Shown one piece after another: positions 1 through 8,210 of a stretch of DNA of 64,000 nt. The position numbers and the translations under genes were made by a program. Source of the DNA: Massilia sp. PDC64 (GTDB lineage Bacteria; Pseudomonadota; Gammaproteobacteria; Burkholderiales; Burkholderiaceae_D); assembly GCF_900101265.1 (NCBI RefSeq), contig NZ_FMZS01000011.1, positions 186,001 through 250,000 of the forward strand, read 5' to 3'. The stretch's first letter is position 1. Every line of letters starts with the position of its first letter. The notes below the pieces were generated by a model. That model saw nothing but the letters and a program-made list of their open reading frames with translations. It ran no database searches and was not told where the DNA came from.

Positions 1-26
1 TGGATGTCGGCGCCGTGGTCCGCCAT
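1..26 (-). CDS. 5' end of an unidentified gene, cut by the window edge
   Basis: A reverse-strand ATG (24-26) opens a frame reading MADHGADI before it leaves the window at position 1. It is preceded by a strong Shine-Dalgarno sequence, GGGAGGA, about six bases upstream, which is the main support. It lies 68 bases downstream of the lipoprotein gene on the same strand, so the two could be cotranscribed. Eight residues are not enough to assign a family. Confidence 0.45.
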
Positions 27-94
27 GCGTTTCCTCCCGTGCATTCCTGGAAATGCCGGGCATCATACCATCGCGGCGGACGCCGGTCAGCGGC

Positions 95-385
95 TCAGCG
101 GCCGTCCGTTCCGCCCGTACCCGAACTGCCCGTGGTGGAGCCGCTGGTGGATCCGCTCGACGATGAGCCGGCCCGGTCGCGCGCCGTCGGCGTGTTGTAG
201 GCGCCGATGCCCGTCGCGTTGCCGGTACCGCCCGTGCCCGAGCCGTTGTCGCCGGCCGTGCTGTCCATGCCGCTGGCCGTCGAGCCCGCGGACGAGCTGC
301 CGCTCATGCTGCCGCCGGTCGAGCTGCATGCCGCCAGGCCGATGGCCATCAGGCCGCCGATCAATACGCTTTGATAAGGTTTCAT
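95..385 (-). CDS. Ser/Gly/Thr-rich small lipoprotein, unknown function
   Basis: The protein is 96 residues long. It starts with a lipoprotein signal (MKPYQS, a hydrophobic stretch, then the lipobox ending GLAAC with Cys20). The mature part is almost wholly Ser, Gly, Thr and Ala with short repeats such as SGSTSGS, so it is probably an extended, unstructured tether on the outer membrane. I chose the ATG at 383-385 because GGGAGG sits just upstream and the signal peptide begins there; a longer frame starting at 601 adds a low-quality arginine-rich prefix. I recognise no functional domain. Similar low-complexity lipoproteins are common in Oxalobacteraceae and generally unassigned. Confidence 0.7.
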   Translation of the reverse strand: MKPYQSVLIGGLMAIGLAACSSTGGSMSGSSSAGSTASGMDSTAGDNGSGTGGTGNATGIGAYNTPTARDRAGSSSSGSTSGSTTGSSGTGGTDGR

Positions 386-482
386 GATCCCTCCCGTGAT
401 GGTGTAAGGACCGATGATGGGTCCGCCCGCAGGCGTCCGATATAGGATGCACACGCCGCGCCGTGTAGGACGCGGCGCACGA

Positions 483-788
483 TCAGCGGTCGCCGAGGCT
501 GCTGCGCAGCCAGTCGCGGCCCCGTTCGTCCAGCGCTCGCGCGATGACGTCGGGCGGCAGGCTGTACACGGTGCCCCATGTCGCGCGGCCGTCCGGCGCA
601 TTGGACGGGAAGCTCGTCGTCTCGATGGGCCAGTGGTACTTGCGCTTGAGCGCGCGGACGATGGCGGCCAGGGTCACGCGGCCGCGCAGCGGTTCGGCGC
701 CCGCCTGGTCGGCATCGGACAGCAGGACGGCGAGGACCATGCCGCGCGCGGTGCGCGGGCCGGGGAAGATGGGAGATTTGCCGGGCAT
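483..788 (-). CDS. Small hypothetical protein, possibly winged-helix
   Basis: This is a 101-residue soluble protein. Residues about 35-55 (RGRVTLAAIVRALKRKY) and the following WPIETTSF and SLPPDVIARAL segments look like a small helical DNA-binding fold, but I cannot name the family. No convincing Shine-Dalgarno precedes the ATG at 786-788; an internal Met at residue 17 (MVLAVLLSDAD) could be the true start. It is divergent from the topoisomerase gene, with about 100 bases between them. Confidence rests on composition and on having no better competing frame. Confidence 0.5.
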   Translation of the reverse strand: MPGKSPIFPGPRTARGMVLAVLLSDADQAGAEPLRGRVTLAAIVRALKRKYHWPIETTSFPSNAPDGRATWGTVYSLPPDVIARALDERGRDWLRSSLGDR

Positions 789-890
789 GACCGTATTGTA
801 ACGGGCCTTGCACTACGTTAGTTCGCGAACGGTGCGCCATCGGGGCCGGCGTAGACTGGCTGCAGCCTACCTGCGACCGACGAGTTCCCG

Positions 891-2018
891 ATGAAGAGCG
901 AAGACCACGCCTTGCACGACCCGGTGCCGAATACCGATCCGCCCGCCGCCGCCAGGGCCGCGGGCCTGCGCTACGTCCACGACGACCGCCCGGGCATCCG
1001 CCGCGAGCCGGCCGGCGACGGTTTTCGCTACGTCGACGCGAAAGGCGAACCGGTCGAGGACGAAGCCACCCTCAAGCGCATCAAGTCGCTGGCGATCCCG
1101 CCCGCGTGGACGGACGTCTGGATCTGCCCGCAGGCCAACGGCCACCTGCAGGCGACTGGCCGCGACGCGCGCGGGCGCAAGCAGTACCGCTACCACCCGA
1201 AATGGCGCGAGGTGCGGGACGAAGTCAAGTACGAACGCATGATCAAGTTCGGCAAGGCGCTGCCGCAGATCCGCAAGGAAGTCGACCGCGCCCTGTCCCT
1301 CCCCGGCCTGCCGCGCGAAAAAGTCCTCGCGACGATCGTCTACCTGCTGGAAGCGACGATGATGCGCATCGGTAACGACGAATACGCCCGCGAGAACAAG
1401 TCGTACGGCCTGACGACCCTGAGAAACCGCCACGTGAAGATCGACGGCAGCGAAGTCGAGTTCCGCTTCCGCGGCAAGAGCGGCGTGTACCACGACGTCA
1501 AGGTGCACGACCGGCGGCTCGCCCGCATCATCCAGCGCACGCGCGACCTGCCCGGCCAGGACCTGTTCCAGTACCTCGACGAGAACGGCGAAACGCACAC
1601 GGTGGGCTCCAGCGACGTGAACGACTACCTGCGCACGATCACGGGCGAGGATTACACGGCGAAGGATTTCCGCACGTGGTCGGGGACCGTGCTTGCCGCG
1701 ATGGCGCTGCAGGAATTCGAGGCCGTCGATTCCGACGCGCAGGCGAAGAAGAACGTCGTGCGCGCCATCGAATCCGTCGCGGAACGGCTGGGCAACACGC
1801 CGTCCGTGTGCCGCAAGTGCTATGTGCACCCGGCCGTGCTGGACGCCTACCTCGACGGCACGATGCTGGAAGGCCTGCGTGCCCGCGCCGAGGAAAGCCT
1901 CGTCGAAGACCTGAAGGATTTGCAGCCGGAGGAAGCGGCCGTGCTCGCGATGCTGGAACGCCGGCTTGCGCAGGAAACGGCCGACAGCGACCTGGCCGTG
2001 AAGCGGCGCGCCGCCTGA
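891..2018 (+). CDS. DNA topoisomerase IB (poxvirus/bacterial type)
   Basis: This 375-residue enzyme relaxes supercoiled DNA by nicking one strand through a 3'-phosphotyrosine link. The full bacterial TopIB catalytic set can be placed by comparison with the family: Arg159 (MMRIGNDEY), Lys196 (FRGKSGV), Arg261 (KDFRTWSG), Asn302 (LGNTP) and the nucleophile Tyr311 (RKCYVHP). The N-terminal part (residues 25-100, RYVHDDRPGI and IPPAWTDVWICP) is the usual DNA-clamp domain. Length fits the family. It starts at ATG 891. The next gene follows after 23 bases and could be cotranscribed. Bacterial TopIB is an accessory topoisomerase of patchy distribution, so its exact cellular role here is not known. 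Confidence 0.93.
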   Translation: MKSEDHALHDPVPNTDPPAAARAAGLRYVHDDRPGIRREPAGDGFRYVDAKGEPVEDEATLKRIKSLAIPPAWTDVWICPQANGHLQATGRDARGRKQYRYHPKWREVRDEVKYERMIKFGKALPQIRKEVDRALSLPGLPREKVLATIVYLLEATMMRIGNDEYARENKSYGLTTLRNRHVKIDGSEVEFRFRGKSGVYHDVKVHDRRLARIIQRTRDLPGQDLFQYLDENGETHTVGSSDVNDYLRTITGEDYTAKDFRTWSGTVLAAMALQEFEAVDSDAQAKKNVVRAIESVAERLGNTPSVCRKCYVHPAVLDAYLDGTMLEGLRARAEESLVEDLKDLQPEEAAVLAMLERRLAQETADSDLAVKRRAA

Positions 2019-2041
2019 ATTCATCCAACGAAAGGACACCC

Positions 2042-3079
2042 ATGAGCAGCATCGAACTCGTCGCGGACTTCGGCCACCAGGTGACGGGCGTCACCGTCGC
2101 CGAGGACGGCCGCATCTTCGTCAACTTCCCCCGCTGGACCGAGGACACCGAGGTGTCCGTCGCCGAATTGAAGGATGGCGAGGTGCGGCCGTATCCGGAC
2201 GAGGCATGGAACGGCTGGCGCAACGCGAAGAAGGACGAGGTGACGCCGCACGACCACTGGGTGTGCGTGCAGAGCGTCGTCGCCGACGGGCGCGGCAGCC
2301 TGTGGGTGCTGGACCCGGCCGCGCCCGCGCAGGCGCACCTCGTGTCGGGCGGCGCGAAGCTCGTGCGCATCGACCTCGCCACCGACAAGGTGGTGCAGGC
2401 CATCGCCTTCGACGAGGACGCCGCGCCGCAGGGCTCCTACCTCAACGACGTGCGCTTCTCGGAGGACGGCAAGTTCGCTTACATCACGGATTCCGGCGTG
2501 CAGGGCGCGCTGCTCGTCGTCGACATCGCATCCGGCAGGACGGCGCGCGTGCTGGACGGCCACCCGTCCACGCAGATGAAGAAGGGCCTGAACGTCACGG
2601 CGGACGGCCAGGTGCTGCGCCGCCCGGACGGCCGCGGCGTGGAATTCTCGGCCGACGGCATCGAGCTGTCCGGCGACGGCAAGTACCTGTACTGGCAGGC
2701 GATCAAGGGCGACGAGTTGTACCGCATCCCCACGGGCGCCCTTACGGGCCCCGGCTTCCAGGGTCAGGATATCGGCGAACAGGTCGAACCGTACGGGACG
2801 AACGGCGTCAACGACGGCCTGCTGATCGCGCGCGGCACGGACCTCATGTACCTGACGTCCGTGCAGGACGATGCGATCAAGGTGCGCGACCTGTCGCAAG
2901 GCCCGTCCGCACCGGCGCGCATCGTCGTGCAGGACGCGCGGCTGCGCTGGCCGGATACGTTCAGCCAGGGGCCGGACGGGACGATCTACGTGACCACGTC
3001 GCACATCCAGGACTCGGCGTTCTTCAAGCCGGATGCGCCGCCCGCGTTGCCGACGCAGTTGTGGAAGGTCGTGCTCTAA
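2042..3079 (+). CDS. Major royal jelly/yellow-related beta-propeller protein
   Basis: This 345-residue protein resembles the bacterial members of the major royal jelly protein/yellow family, related to SMP-30-type six-bladed beta-propellers. Supporting segments are the N-terminal VTVAEDGRIFVNFPRW, the blade motif LNDVRFSEDGKFAYITDSG and the C-terminal DTFSQGPDGTIYVTTSHIQD. No signal peptide is visible, so it is probably cytoplasmic, unlike the secreted insect proteins. ATG 2042 was chosen because it follows AAAGGACACCC; the frame extends upstream but overlaps the topoisomerase gene. The stop overlaps the convergent flavoprotein gene by four bases. Substrate and reaction are unknown; a sugar-lactone hydrolase-like role is only a guess. 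Confidence 0.82.
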   Translation: MSSIELVADFGHQVTGVTVAEDGRIFVNFPRWTEDTEVSVAELKDGEVRPYPDEAWNGWRNAKKDEVTPHDHWVCVQSVVADGRGSLWVLDPAAPAQAHLVSGGAKLVRIDLATDKVVQAIAFDEDAAPQGSYLNDVRFSEDGKFAYITDSGVQGALLVVDIASGRTARVLDGHPSTQMKKGLNVTADGQVLRRPDGRGVEFSADGIELSGDGKYLYWQAIKGDELYRIPTGALTGPGFQGQDIGEQVEPYGTNGVNDGLLIARGTDLMYLTSVQDDAIKVRDLSQGPSAPARIVVQDARLRWPDTFSQGPDGTIYVTTSHIQDSAFFKPDAPPALPTQLWKVVL

Positions 3080-3960
3080 CCGGCCAGTCCGAACGCCCCC
3101 GGCCGCAGCCACCCGCGCACGATCCGGAACCGCCACGTGCGCTCCACGGGCGGCGTGCGCTCCGGCTCGGCCGCGTTCCAGTCCACGTCCACGACGCCCT
3201 GCAGCTGCAGCACGTCGCCCGTCGCGAAGTCGGCCACGACGATCGCGGCGCGCGGCTCAACCAGGAAATTCCCGAGCGTGTTGAAGTAGCGGTTGCCCGC
3301 GTAATCCGGCACGACCAGCACGTCCCCGTCCAGCCGCGCGAAGCCGGCCGGGCCGCCCCGGTGCGAGATGTCCATGCCCGCGGCGCCGTCCTGCGCGTCC
3401 GCGCCGCTGGCGCTGGCCACGAACAGCGTGGGCGTCTCCGCCAGCATCGTCCGCGCCCGCGCCGGCAGGTCGGCATCGAACGCCGTCGCCGGTCCCGGCG
3501 TGCGTCCGACCAGCTGCAGCGCACGCACGTGGATGTAGCGCGGGCAGTTGCCGAACGATTGCGCGACGTCGACCGCGAACCCCGTGTCGCCGAGTGCCGA
3601 CACGACACCGTTCAGCCGGTTGCGCCGGCGCGTGGAGAGGTCGATGCCGAGCATGCCGACCCGTGCACCGGCCGCGAGATGCCTCCGCACGGGATCGTCG
3701 GGCGCCGGCAGCGCCGCGACGTCGAGCCGCGCCGGATCGGGCGAGCTGACGAAGCCCGGCGGGCCCTGCACGAGCGTCGCCAGCGGCCAGCCGTCTTCGT
3801 CCGCGACGGCCAGGGCGACGAACGGCAGCCGCGGGAAGAACGTGCGGTGCTGGTCCGGCATCCGGTTGCGGATCGGCGCGCTGAACGGGTCGACGCCGGC
3901 CAGCGCCTGCGCAATCAACTCGCCCTTGTGGAACGGCATCGGAATGCGGTCGTCATCCAT
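3076..3960 (-). CDS. Pyridoxamine 5'-phosphate oxidase-family flavoprotein
   Basis: This 294-residue protein appears to hold FMN-binding split-barrel regions of the pyridoxamine 5'-phosphate oxidase-like superfamily. Recognisable segments are FVALAVADEDGWPLATLVQG (about 47-66), a central stretch with FGNCPRYIHVR (about 136-146), and DISHRGGPAGFARLDGDVLVVPDYAGNRYFNTLGN (about 196-230), which is typical of members annotated as FAD/FMN-binding oxidoreductases. The gene is 10 bases upstream of the glutathione transferase gene end on the same strand, so the two probably form a short operon driven from the GST promoter. Its substrate cannot be read from sequence. The stop overlaps that of the convergent propeller gene. 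Confidence 0.75.
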   Translation of the reverse strand: MDDDRIPMPFHKGELIAQALAGVDPFSAPIRNRMPDQHRTFFPRLPFVALAVADEDGWPLATLVQGPPGFVSSPDPARLDVAALPAPDDPVRRHLAAGARVGMLGIDLSTRRRNRLNGVVSALGDTGFAVDVAQSFGNCPRYIHVRALQLVGRTPGPATAFDADLPARARTMLAETPTLFVASASGADAQDGAAGMDISHRGGPAGFARLDGDVLVVPDYAGNRYFNTLGNFLVEPRAAIVVADFATGDVLQLQGVVDVDWNAAEPERTPPVERTWRFRIVRGWLRPGAFGLAG

Positions 3961-3970
3961 GATCGCTTCC

Positions 3971-4570
3971 CTACTCCGCCGTCATCGGCACGAAGCCCGG
4001 CAGCGCCTGCACGCGGGCGATCCAGGCGCGCACCTGCGGATACGGGTCGAGCGCGATGCCGCCTTCCGGCGCGTGCGCGATATAGCTGTAGCACGCAATG
4101 TCCGCGATGGTCGGCGCGGCGCCCACGAGCCAGTCGCGCGCGGCCAGCTCGCCCTCCATCAGCCCCAGCACGCGGGCGGCCAGCGCCTGCGACAGTGAGG
4201 CCGGCACGCCCGTGTCGTAGAAGCGGGCCGAGACGCGCGCGGCGGCCGGGCCGTACATGATCTCGCCCGACGCCTGCGACAGCCAGCGCTGCACGCGGGC
4301 CGCGCCGACGGGGTCGTCCGGCAGCCAGCCGCTGCCCGGCGCATAGCGTTTGGCGAGGTAGACGAGGATCGCGGTGCTGTCGGCCAGCACCACGTCGCCG
4401 TCCTGCAGCACGGGGATCTGGCCCAGGGGATTCAGCGCGCGGAACGCGGCCGAGTTGCGCACGTCGGCCGGGCAGTCGGCGAATTCGTAGGTCAGGTCGA
4501 GCAGGTGCAGGAACAGCCGGGCGCGGTGCGTGTGACCGGACAGGGGGATGCCGTGGAGGATGCGGGTCAT
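3971..4570 (-). CDS. Glutathione S-transferase family protein
   Basis: This 199-residue protein has the two GST domains. The N-terminal thioredoxin-like part has SGHTHRARLFL (active-site region), NPLGQIPVLQDGD with the cis-Pro, and the Glu/Asp-Ser turn LADSTAILVYLA that binds the gamma-glutamyl group. The all-helical C-terminal part has the N-capping box region PTIADIACYSY. The ATG at 4568-4570 was chosen over an upstream in-frame ATG (4621) because it follows AAAGAGAGA and matches the usual start just before the first beta strand. It is divergent from a LysR regulator that may control it. Substrates of such GSTs are rarely predictable. Confidence 0.88.
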   Translation of the reverse strand: MTRILHGIPLSGHTHRARLFLHLLDLTYEFADCPADVRNSAAFRALNPLGQIPVLQDGDVVLADSTAILVYLAKRYAPGSGWLPDDPVGAARVQRWLSQASGEIMYGPAAARVSARFYDTGVPASLSQALAARVLGLMEGELAARDWLVGAAPTIADIACYSYIAHAPEGGIALDPYPQVRAWIARVQALPGFVPMTAE

Positions 4571-4612
4571 GATCGTCTCTCTTTCGTTGTTGTCGGTCCC
4601 TGCATCGTAGTA

Positions 4613-4637
4613 CCGGATCATTCACACCGGAATCCGG
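4613..4637. promoter_or_regulatory. Inverted repeat in the GST-LysR divergent promoter
   Basis: CCGGAT (4613-4618) and ATCCGG (4632-4637) form a perfect 6-base inverted repeat with 13 bases between, inside the 105-base divergent region. LysR-family regulators typically bind interrupted dyads near the promoter of a divergent target, so this is a candidate operator. The assignment is by position only. Confidence 0.35.
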
Positions 4638-4675
4638 CATAATGGCAATTCAGCATTCCGATTTTTGCAATAATC

Positions 4676-5569
4676 ATGGACCGACTCGACGAGCTGCACG
4701 TGTTCATCGCCATCCTCGACGTGGGCAGCATGGCGTCCGCCGCGCGCAAGCTGGGCCGCTCGCCGGCGGCCGTCACACGGATCCTCGGGCAACTGGAGAC
4801 GCGTGCCGGCGCGCGCCTGTTCGAACGGAGCACGCGCCGCCTCACGCCGACGGAAGCGGGCCTGCGCCTGGCCGAGCAGGCGCGCCGGCTGCTGGCCGAT
4901 TACGACGCCGCCCTGCAGCCGCCGGGCGCCGGCACGCCGCGCGGCCTGCTGCGGCTGACGGCGCCGACCGTGTTCGGCCGCCGCCACGTGGCGCCCGTCG
5001 TCACGCGCTTCCTCGCGCTGCACCCGGACATCCAGGTCGACCTGACCTTGTCCGACCGCAACGTCGACCTGATCGAGGAAGGCATCGACGCGGCCCTGCG
5101 CATCGGGGCGGTGGCCAACCTGACCCTCGTCGCGCGCCGGCTGGGCGAGGTGCGCCGGGTCACGGTCGCGAGCCCCGCCTATCTCGACCGGCGCGGCACG
5201 CCGCACGTCCCGGCCGACCTCGCGGGCCACGAACTGATCATGTCGACGTCCGTGCGCACGATGGCCGAATGGCGCTTCCGCGCGGAGGGCCGCGAGCATG
5301 TGGTGCGCTACAGCCCACGCCTGCGCATGAACGACGTGGAAGCCGTGCTGGCGGCCGCGCGCGACGGCTTCGGCATCGCGCGGGCGCTGTCGTACCAGGT
5401 CGAGCCGGACCTGCGGGCCGGCGTGCTGCGCCGCCTGCTCGCGGACTACGAACCGGAGCCGGCGCCCGTGCACCTCGTCATGCCCAGCAGCCGGCACATG
5501 GCGCCGCGGCTGCGCGCGTTCGTCGACTTCGCGGTGGAGGAATTCGCGGCGCTGGACGTGATCCGCTGA
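4676..5569 (+). CDS. LysR-family transcriptional regulator
   Basis: This 297-residue regulator has an N-terminal winged helix-turn-helix (residues 3-62: LHVFIAILDVGSMASAARKL, SPAAVTRILGQLETRAGARLF, then RRLTPTEAG), followed by a two-lobed periplasmic-binding-protein-like effector domain from about residue 90. It resembles the group near DsdC/AaeR-type regulators that control a divergent oxidoreductase or GST. It is divergently transcribed from the GST and flavoprotein genes, which are the likely targets. The start at ATG 4676 leaves a normal family length. The effector is unknown. Confidence 0.9.
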   Translation: MDRLDELHVFIAILDVGSMASAARKLGRSPAAVTRILGQLETRAGARLFERSTRRLTPTEAGLRLAEQARRLLADYDAALQPPGAGTPRGLLRLTAPTVFGRRHVAPVVTRFLALHPDIQVDLTLSDRNVDLIEEGIDAALRIGAVANLTLVARRLGEVRRVTVASPAYLDRRGTPHVPADLAGHELIMSTSVRTMAEWRFRAEGREHVVRYSPRLRMNDVEAVLAAARDGFGIARALSYQVEPDLRAGVLRRLLADYEPEPAPVHLVMPSSRHMAPRLRAFVDFAVEEFAALDVIR

Positions 5570-5638
5570 CGCGGCCGTGAATGCACGCAGCGCAGGTCGG
5601 ATATGCCATCATTACGCCTTTCCTGACCCGACCGAATC

Positions 5639-7546
5639 ATGCTTTCTTCGCCGCCCCCTCGAACGCCCCCGGCCGACTGCGATGCCGACACTTACATCCG
5701 TTTCAGGGAGTTGTTCGAACAGTGCCCCGTCAGCATCCAGATACTGGGCCCCGATGGTCGTACGCTGAGGGTCAACAAGGCATGGGAAGACCTGTGGCAC
5801 ATCCGTGAGGGCACCCCGCTCATGGACTTCGTCATGAGCGCGGAGTACAACGTCCTGCGGGATCCACAGCTCATCGAGTCGGGCATCGCCCCCTTGCTGG
5901 AGCGTGCGTGCCGGGGCGAATCGGTGCGGCTTCCCGTCATCCGCTACGACGTCGCGGCACTGCGCGGATCGGGGCCCGTCCGGTGGGTTGCGGCACGGGC
6001 GCACCCGCTCAAGGACAATGCCAGCAACATCGTCGAAGTGATGCTCATGCACGAAGACGTCACCGAGAAAGTGGAAGCCGAAAACGCGTTGCGCATCCGC
6101 GAAGAACGGTTTCGATCCCTCGTGCTGGCGACATCGCAGATCGTGTGGAGCAATACGCCTGACGGCCGGGTCGACGAAGACTCGCCCACCTGGCGCGCGT
6201 TCACCGGACAGACCTATGAGGAATGGCGCGATTTCGGCTGGCTGGATGCCGTGCATCCGGACGATCGCGCAGGCACCAGGGCGGCGTGGCTCGCCTGCGT
6301 GGCGACGAAAACCGTGTTCGAGGCACGTTATCGCCTGCGCCGTTCCGACGGCGACTATCGCTGGACGGAGGTGCGGGGCGTACCGATCCTCGACGCGGAG
6401 GGGGCCATTCGCGAATGGATCGGCACCAATACCGATGTCCACGAAATCGTCCTGGCCGAAGCGGAGCTGGCGCAGCGCCTGGAACGCGAAAAGCGCAACG
6501 CCGCCTTGCTGGCCAAGGTCGCGCAGGCCGCGCGCAAGTTGCAGACGGTTCTCTGGAGTGGAGACATTGCGGAAGTGCTCGTCAACGAAGTGCGCGACAT
6601 TCTCCAGGCCCATCGAGCGGTGGTATCGCTGTCGGACAGGCATGCGGAGGTGTGCCGGACGGACCAGGCGATACGGGACCGGTTGGCGGTGCCCCTGATC
6701 GACCGGACGGGCAGGCACATCGGGCTGATCGAGGTGTTCGACAAGATGGACGGCGAATTTTCGGACGAGGACGAGGCGATCCTCGTGCAGCTGGCGTCGA
6801 TCGCGGCGAACGGATTTGAAAACGCGCGCCTGTACGAGTCCCTGAAGGAACAGGACCGGCGCAAGGACGAGTTCCTGGCGATGCTCGCCCACGAGCTGCG
6901 TAATCCGCTGGCGCCGATCGCGGCGGCGGCGGAGGTGCTCAAGCTCGGCACTGCCAGTGCCGACAGGATCCGGCAGTCCAGCAGCGTGATCGGCCGCCAG
7001 GTGCGGCACCTGAAATCGCTGATCGACGACCTGCTCGACGTGTCGAGGGTGACACGTGGCCTGATCCAGCTCGACCTGGCACTGCTCGACCCGATGGCCC
7101 TCGTCGCCAGCGCGGTAGAGCAATCCCAGCCGCTGATCGCCGCACGTGCCCACGTCCTTGCCGTCGAAGGCGATGCGGGCGGTGCGCAGATCCGGGGCGA
7201 CGCCAACCGGCTGGTCCAGGTGCTCGTCAACCTGCTGAACAATGCCGCCAAATACACGCCCGATGGCGGACGGATCGTATTGTCGGTGTCCCGCGATGTC
7301 GACAGTGTCGTCATCAGCGTGCGCGACAACGGGACCGGCATCGAGGCCGGCATGCTCCCGCACGTATTCGATTTGTTCACGCAAGCGAAACGAACGCCCG
7401 ACCGGGCCCAGGGTGGGCTGGGCATCGGACTGGCGCTCGTGAAGACCATCATTTCGTTACACGATGGCCACGTCTCCGCGCACAGCGACGGCCTGGGTGC
7501 GGGCAGCGTGTTTACGATCTCGCTGAAAGCCGCCGGGCAAACGTAA
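5639..7546 (+). CDS. PAS-PAS-GAF sensor histidine kinase
   Basis: This 635-residue kinase has no membrane segment, so it senses a cytoplasmic signal. Domain order: PAS (about 20-135, ending DVTEKVEAENAL), a second PAS/PAC (about 145-275, WSNTPDGRVDEDSPTW and IGTNTDVHEIV), a degenerate GAF-like region (about 290-400), HisKA with the phosphorylated His418 in LAHELRNPL, and HATPase_c with N-box VLVNLLNNAAKY and G-boxes RDNGTGIEAG and GGLGIGLALV. There is no receiver domain and no adjacent response regulator, so its partner lies elsewhere. No clear Shine-Dalgarno precedes ATG 5639. The gene ends six bases from a convergent gene. Confidence 0.9.
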   Translation: MLSSPPPRTPPADCDADTYIRFRELFEQCPVSIQILGPDGRTLRVNKAWEDLWHIREGTPLMDFVMSAEYNVLRDPQLIESGIAPLLERACRGESVRLPVIRYDVAALRGSGPVRWVAARAHPLKDNASNIVEVMLMHEDVTEKVEAENALRIREERFRSLVLATSQIVWSNTPDGRVDEDSPTWRAFTGQTYEEWRDFGWLDAVHPDDRAGTRAAWLACVATKTVFEARYRLRRSDGDYRWTEVRGVPILDAEGAIREWIGTNTDVHEIVLAEAELAQRLEREKRNAALLAKVAQAARKLQTVLWSGDIAEVLVNEVRDILQAHRAVVSLSDRHAEVCRTDQAIRDRLAVPLIDRTGRHIGLIEVFDKMDGEFSDEDEAILVQLASIAANGFENARLYESLKEQDRRKDEFLAMLAHELRNPLAPIAAAAEVLKLGTASADRIRQSSSVIGRQVRHLKSLIDDLLDVSRVTRGLIQLDLALLDPMALVASAVEQSQPLIAARAHVLAVEGDAGGAQIRGDANRLVQVLVNLLNNAAKYTPDGGRIVLSVSRDVDSVVISVRDNGTGIEAGMLPHVFDLFTQAKRTPDRAQGGLGIGLALVKTIISLHDGHVSAHSDGLGAGSVFTISLKAAGQT

Positions 7547-7552
7547 GACCCG

Positions 7553-8089
7553 TCAGAACATCAGCCGCCCTTCGATCGAATCGTCGAGCGTCTTGCCGAC
7601 GAGTGCCCCCACCGCGACCTTGGCGCCCGCGACGAGGTTGCCGTGCTTGTTGTCCCAGTAGTAGCCCGATTGCGGCGTGAACTTGATGACGCTGATGCGC
7701 GGGTCGACCTCGCCTTCCGTGAACCAGGTCTTCAGCATCGGGTTCCACAGGTCGTGGATGCGCGCACGGTCTTCCAGGATCTCGGCGCGGCCTTCCAGTT
7801 CCAGGAAGCCCGCGTGCGCGTCGCGCTGGAAGTACAGCTTGACGGCCGGGTTGGCCGCGAGTTCGTGGTTCTTGTGGCTGTCGTTGGCGCTCAGGAACCA
7901 CAGGTTGCCGGCGTCGTCCGCCTTGCGCACGCTCATCGGACGCACGCCGTTCGTCGATCCCGTGCTGCCTGCCGTGCAGAAGAAGCAGGTGTCCGCGTCG
8001 TGCGTCATGTCCTTCACGCGCTTGATCGCTTCGATGCCGCTCAGGTCGCGGCGGTTCGATTCGGGCTGGTTGCGGTTGATCGAGTCCAT
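7553..8089 (-). CDS. General stress protein 26-like flavin split-barrel protein
   Basis: This 178-residue protein belongs to the pyridoxamine 5'-phosphate oxidase-like split-barrel superfamily, in the general-stress-protein group: IKRVKDMTHDADTCFFCT, RPMSVRKADDAGNLWFLSANDSHKN and the conserved FLELEGRAEI segment. Members bind FMN or FAD; their reactions are mostly undefined. The ATG at 8087-8089 is preceded by GAGGAGA, which decides against the longer frame starting at 8227 that would run into the divergent racemase gene. It shares a roughly 120-base divergent promoter region with the racemase. Confidence 0.85.
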   Translation of the reverse strand: MDSINRNQPESNRRDLSGIEAIKRVKDMTHDADTCFFCTAGSTGSTNGVRPMSVRKADDAGNLWFLSANDSHKNHELAANPAVKLYFQRDAHAGFLELEGRAEILEDRARIHDLWNPMLKTWFTEGEVDPRISVIKFTPQSGYYWDNKHGNLVAGAKVAVGALVGKTLDDSIEGRLMF

Positions 8090-8210
8090 GGTCGTCTCCT
8101 CGGCCGGGATGGCCGCTGCAGTCGCCGATGTTCGGGCCTGCGCCTGCCCCCGTCTGTGCGCGGCCGCACAACGGCTATACTGGACGGCTCGACATCGACA
8201 GGGGATGCGC

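Noticed and set aside
821-830. Palindrome GTTCGCGAAC before the topoisomerase gene
   Set aside because: A 10-base palindrome of mostly GC is expected by chance several times in a window of this composition and nothing else supports it.
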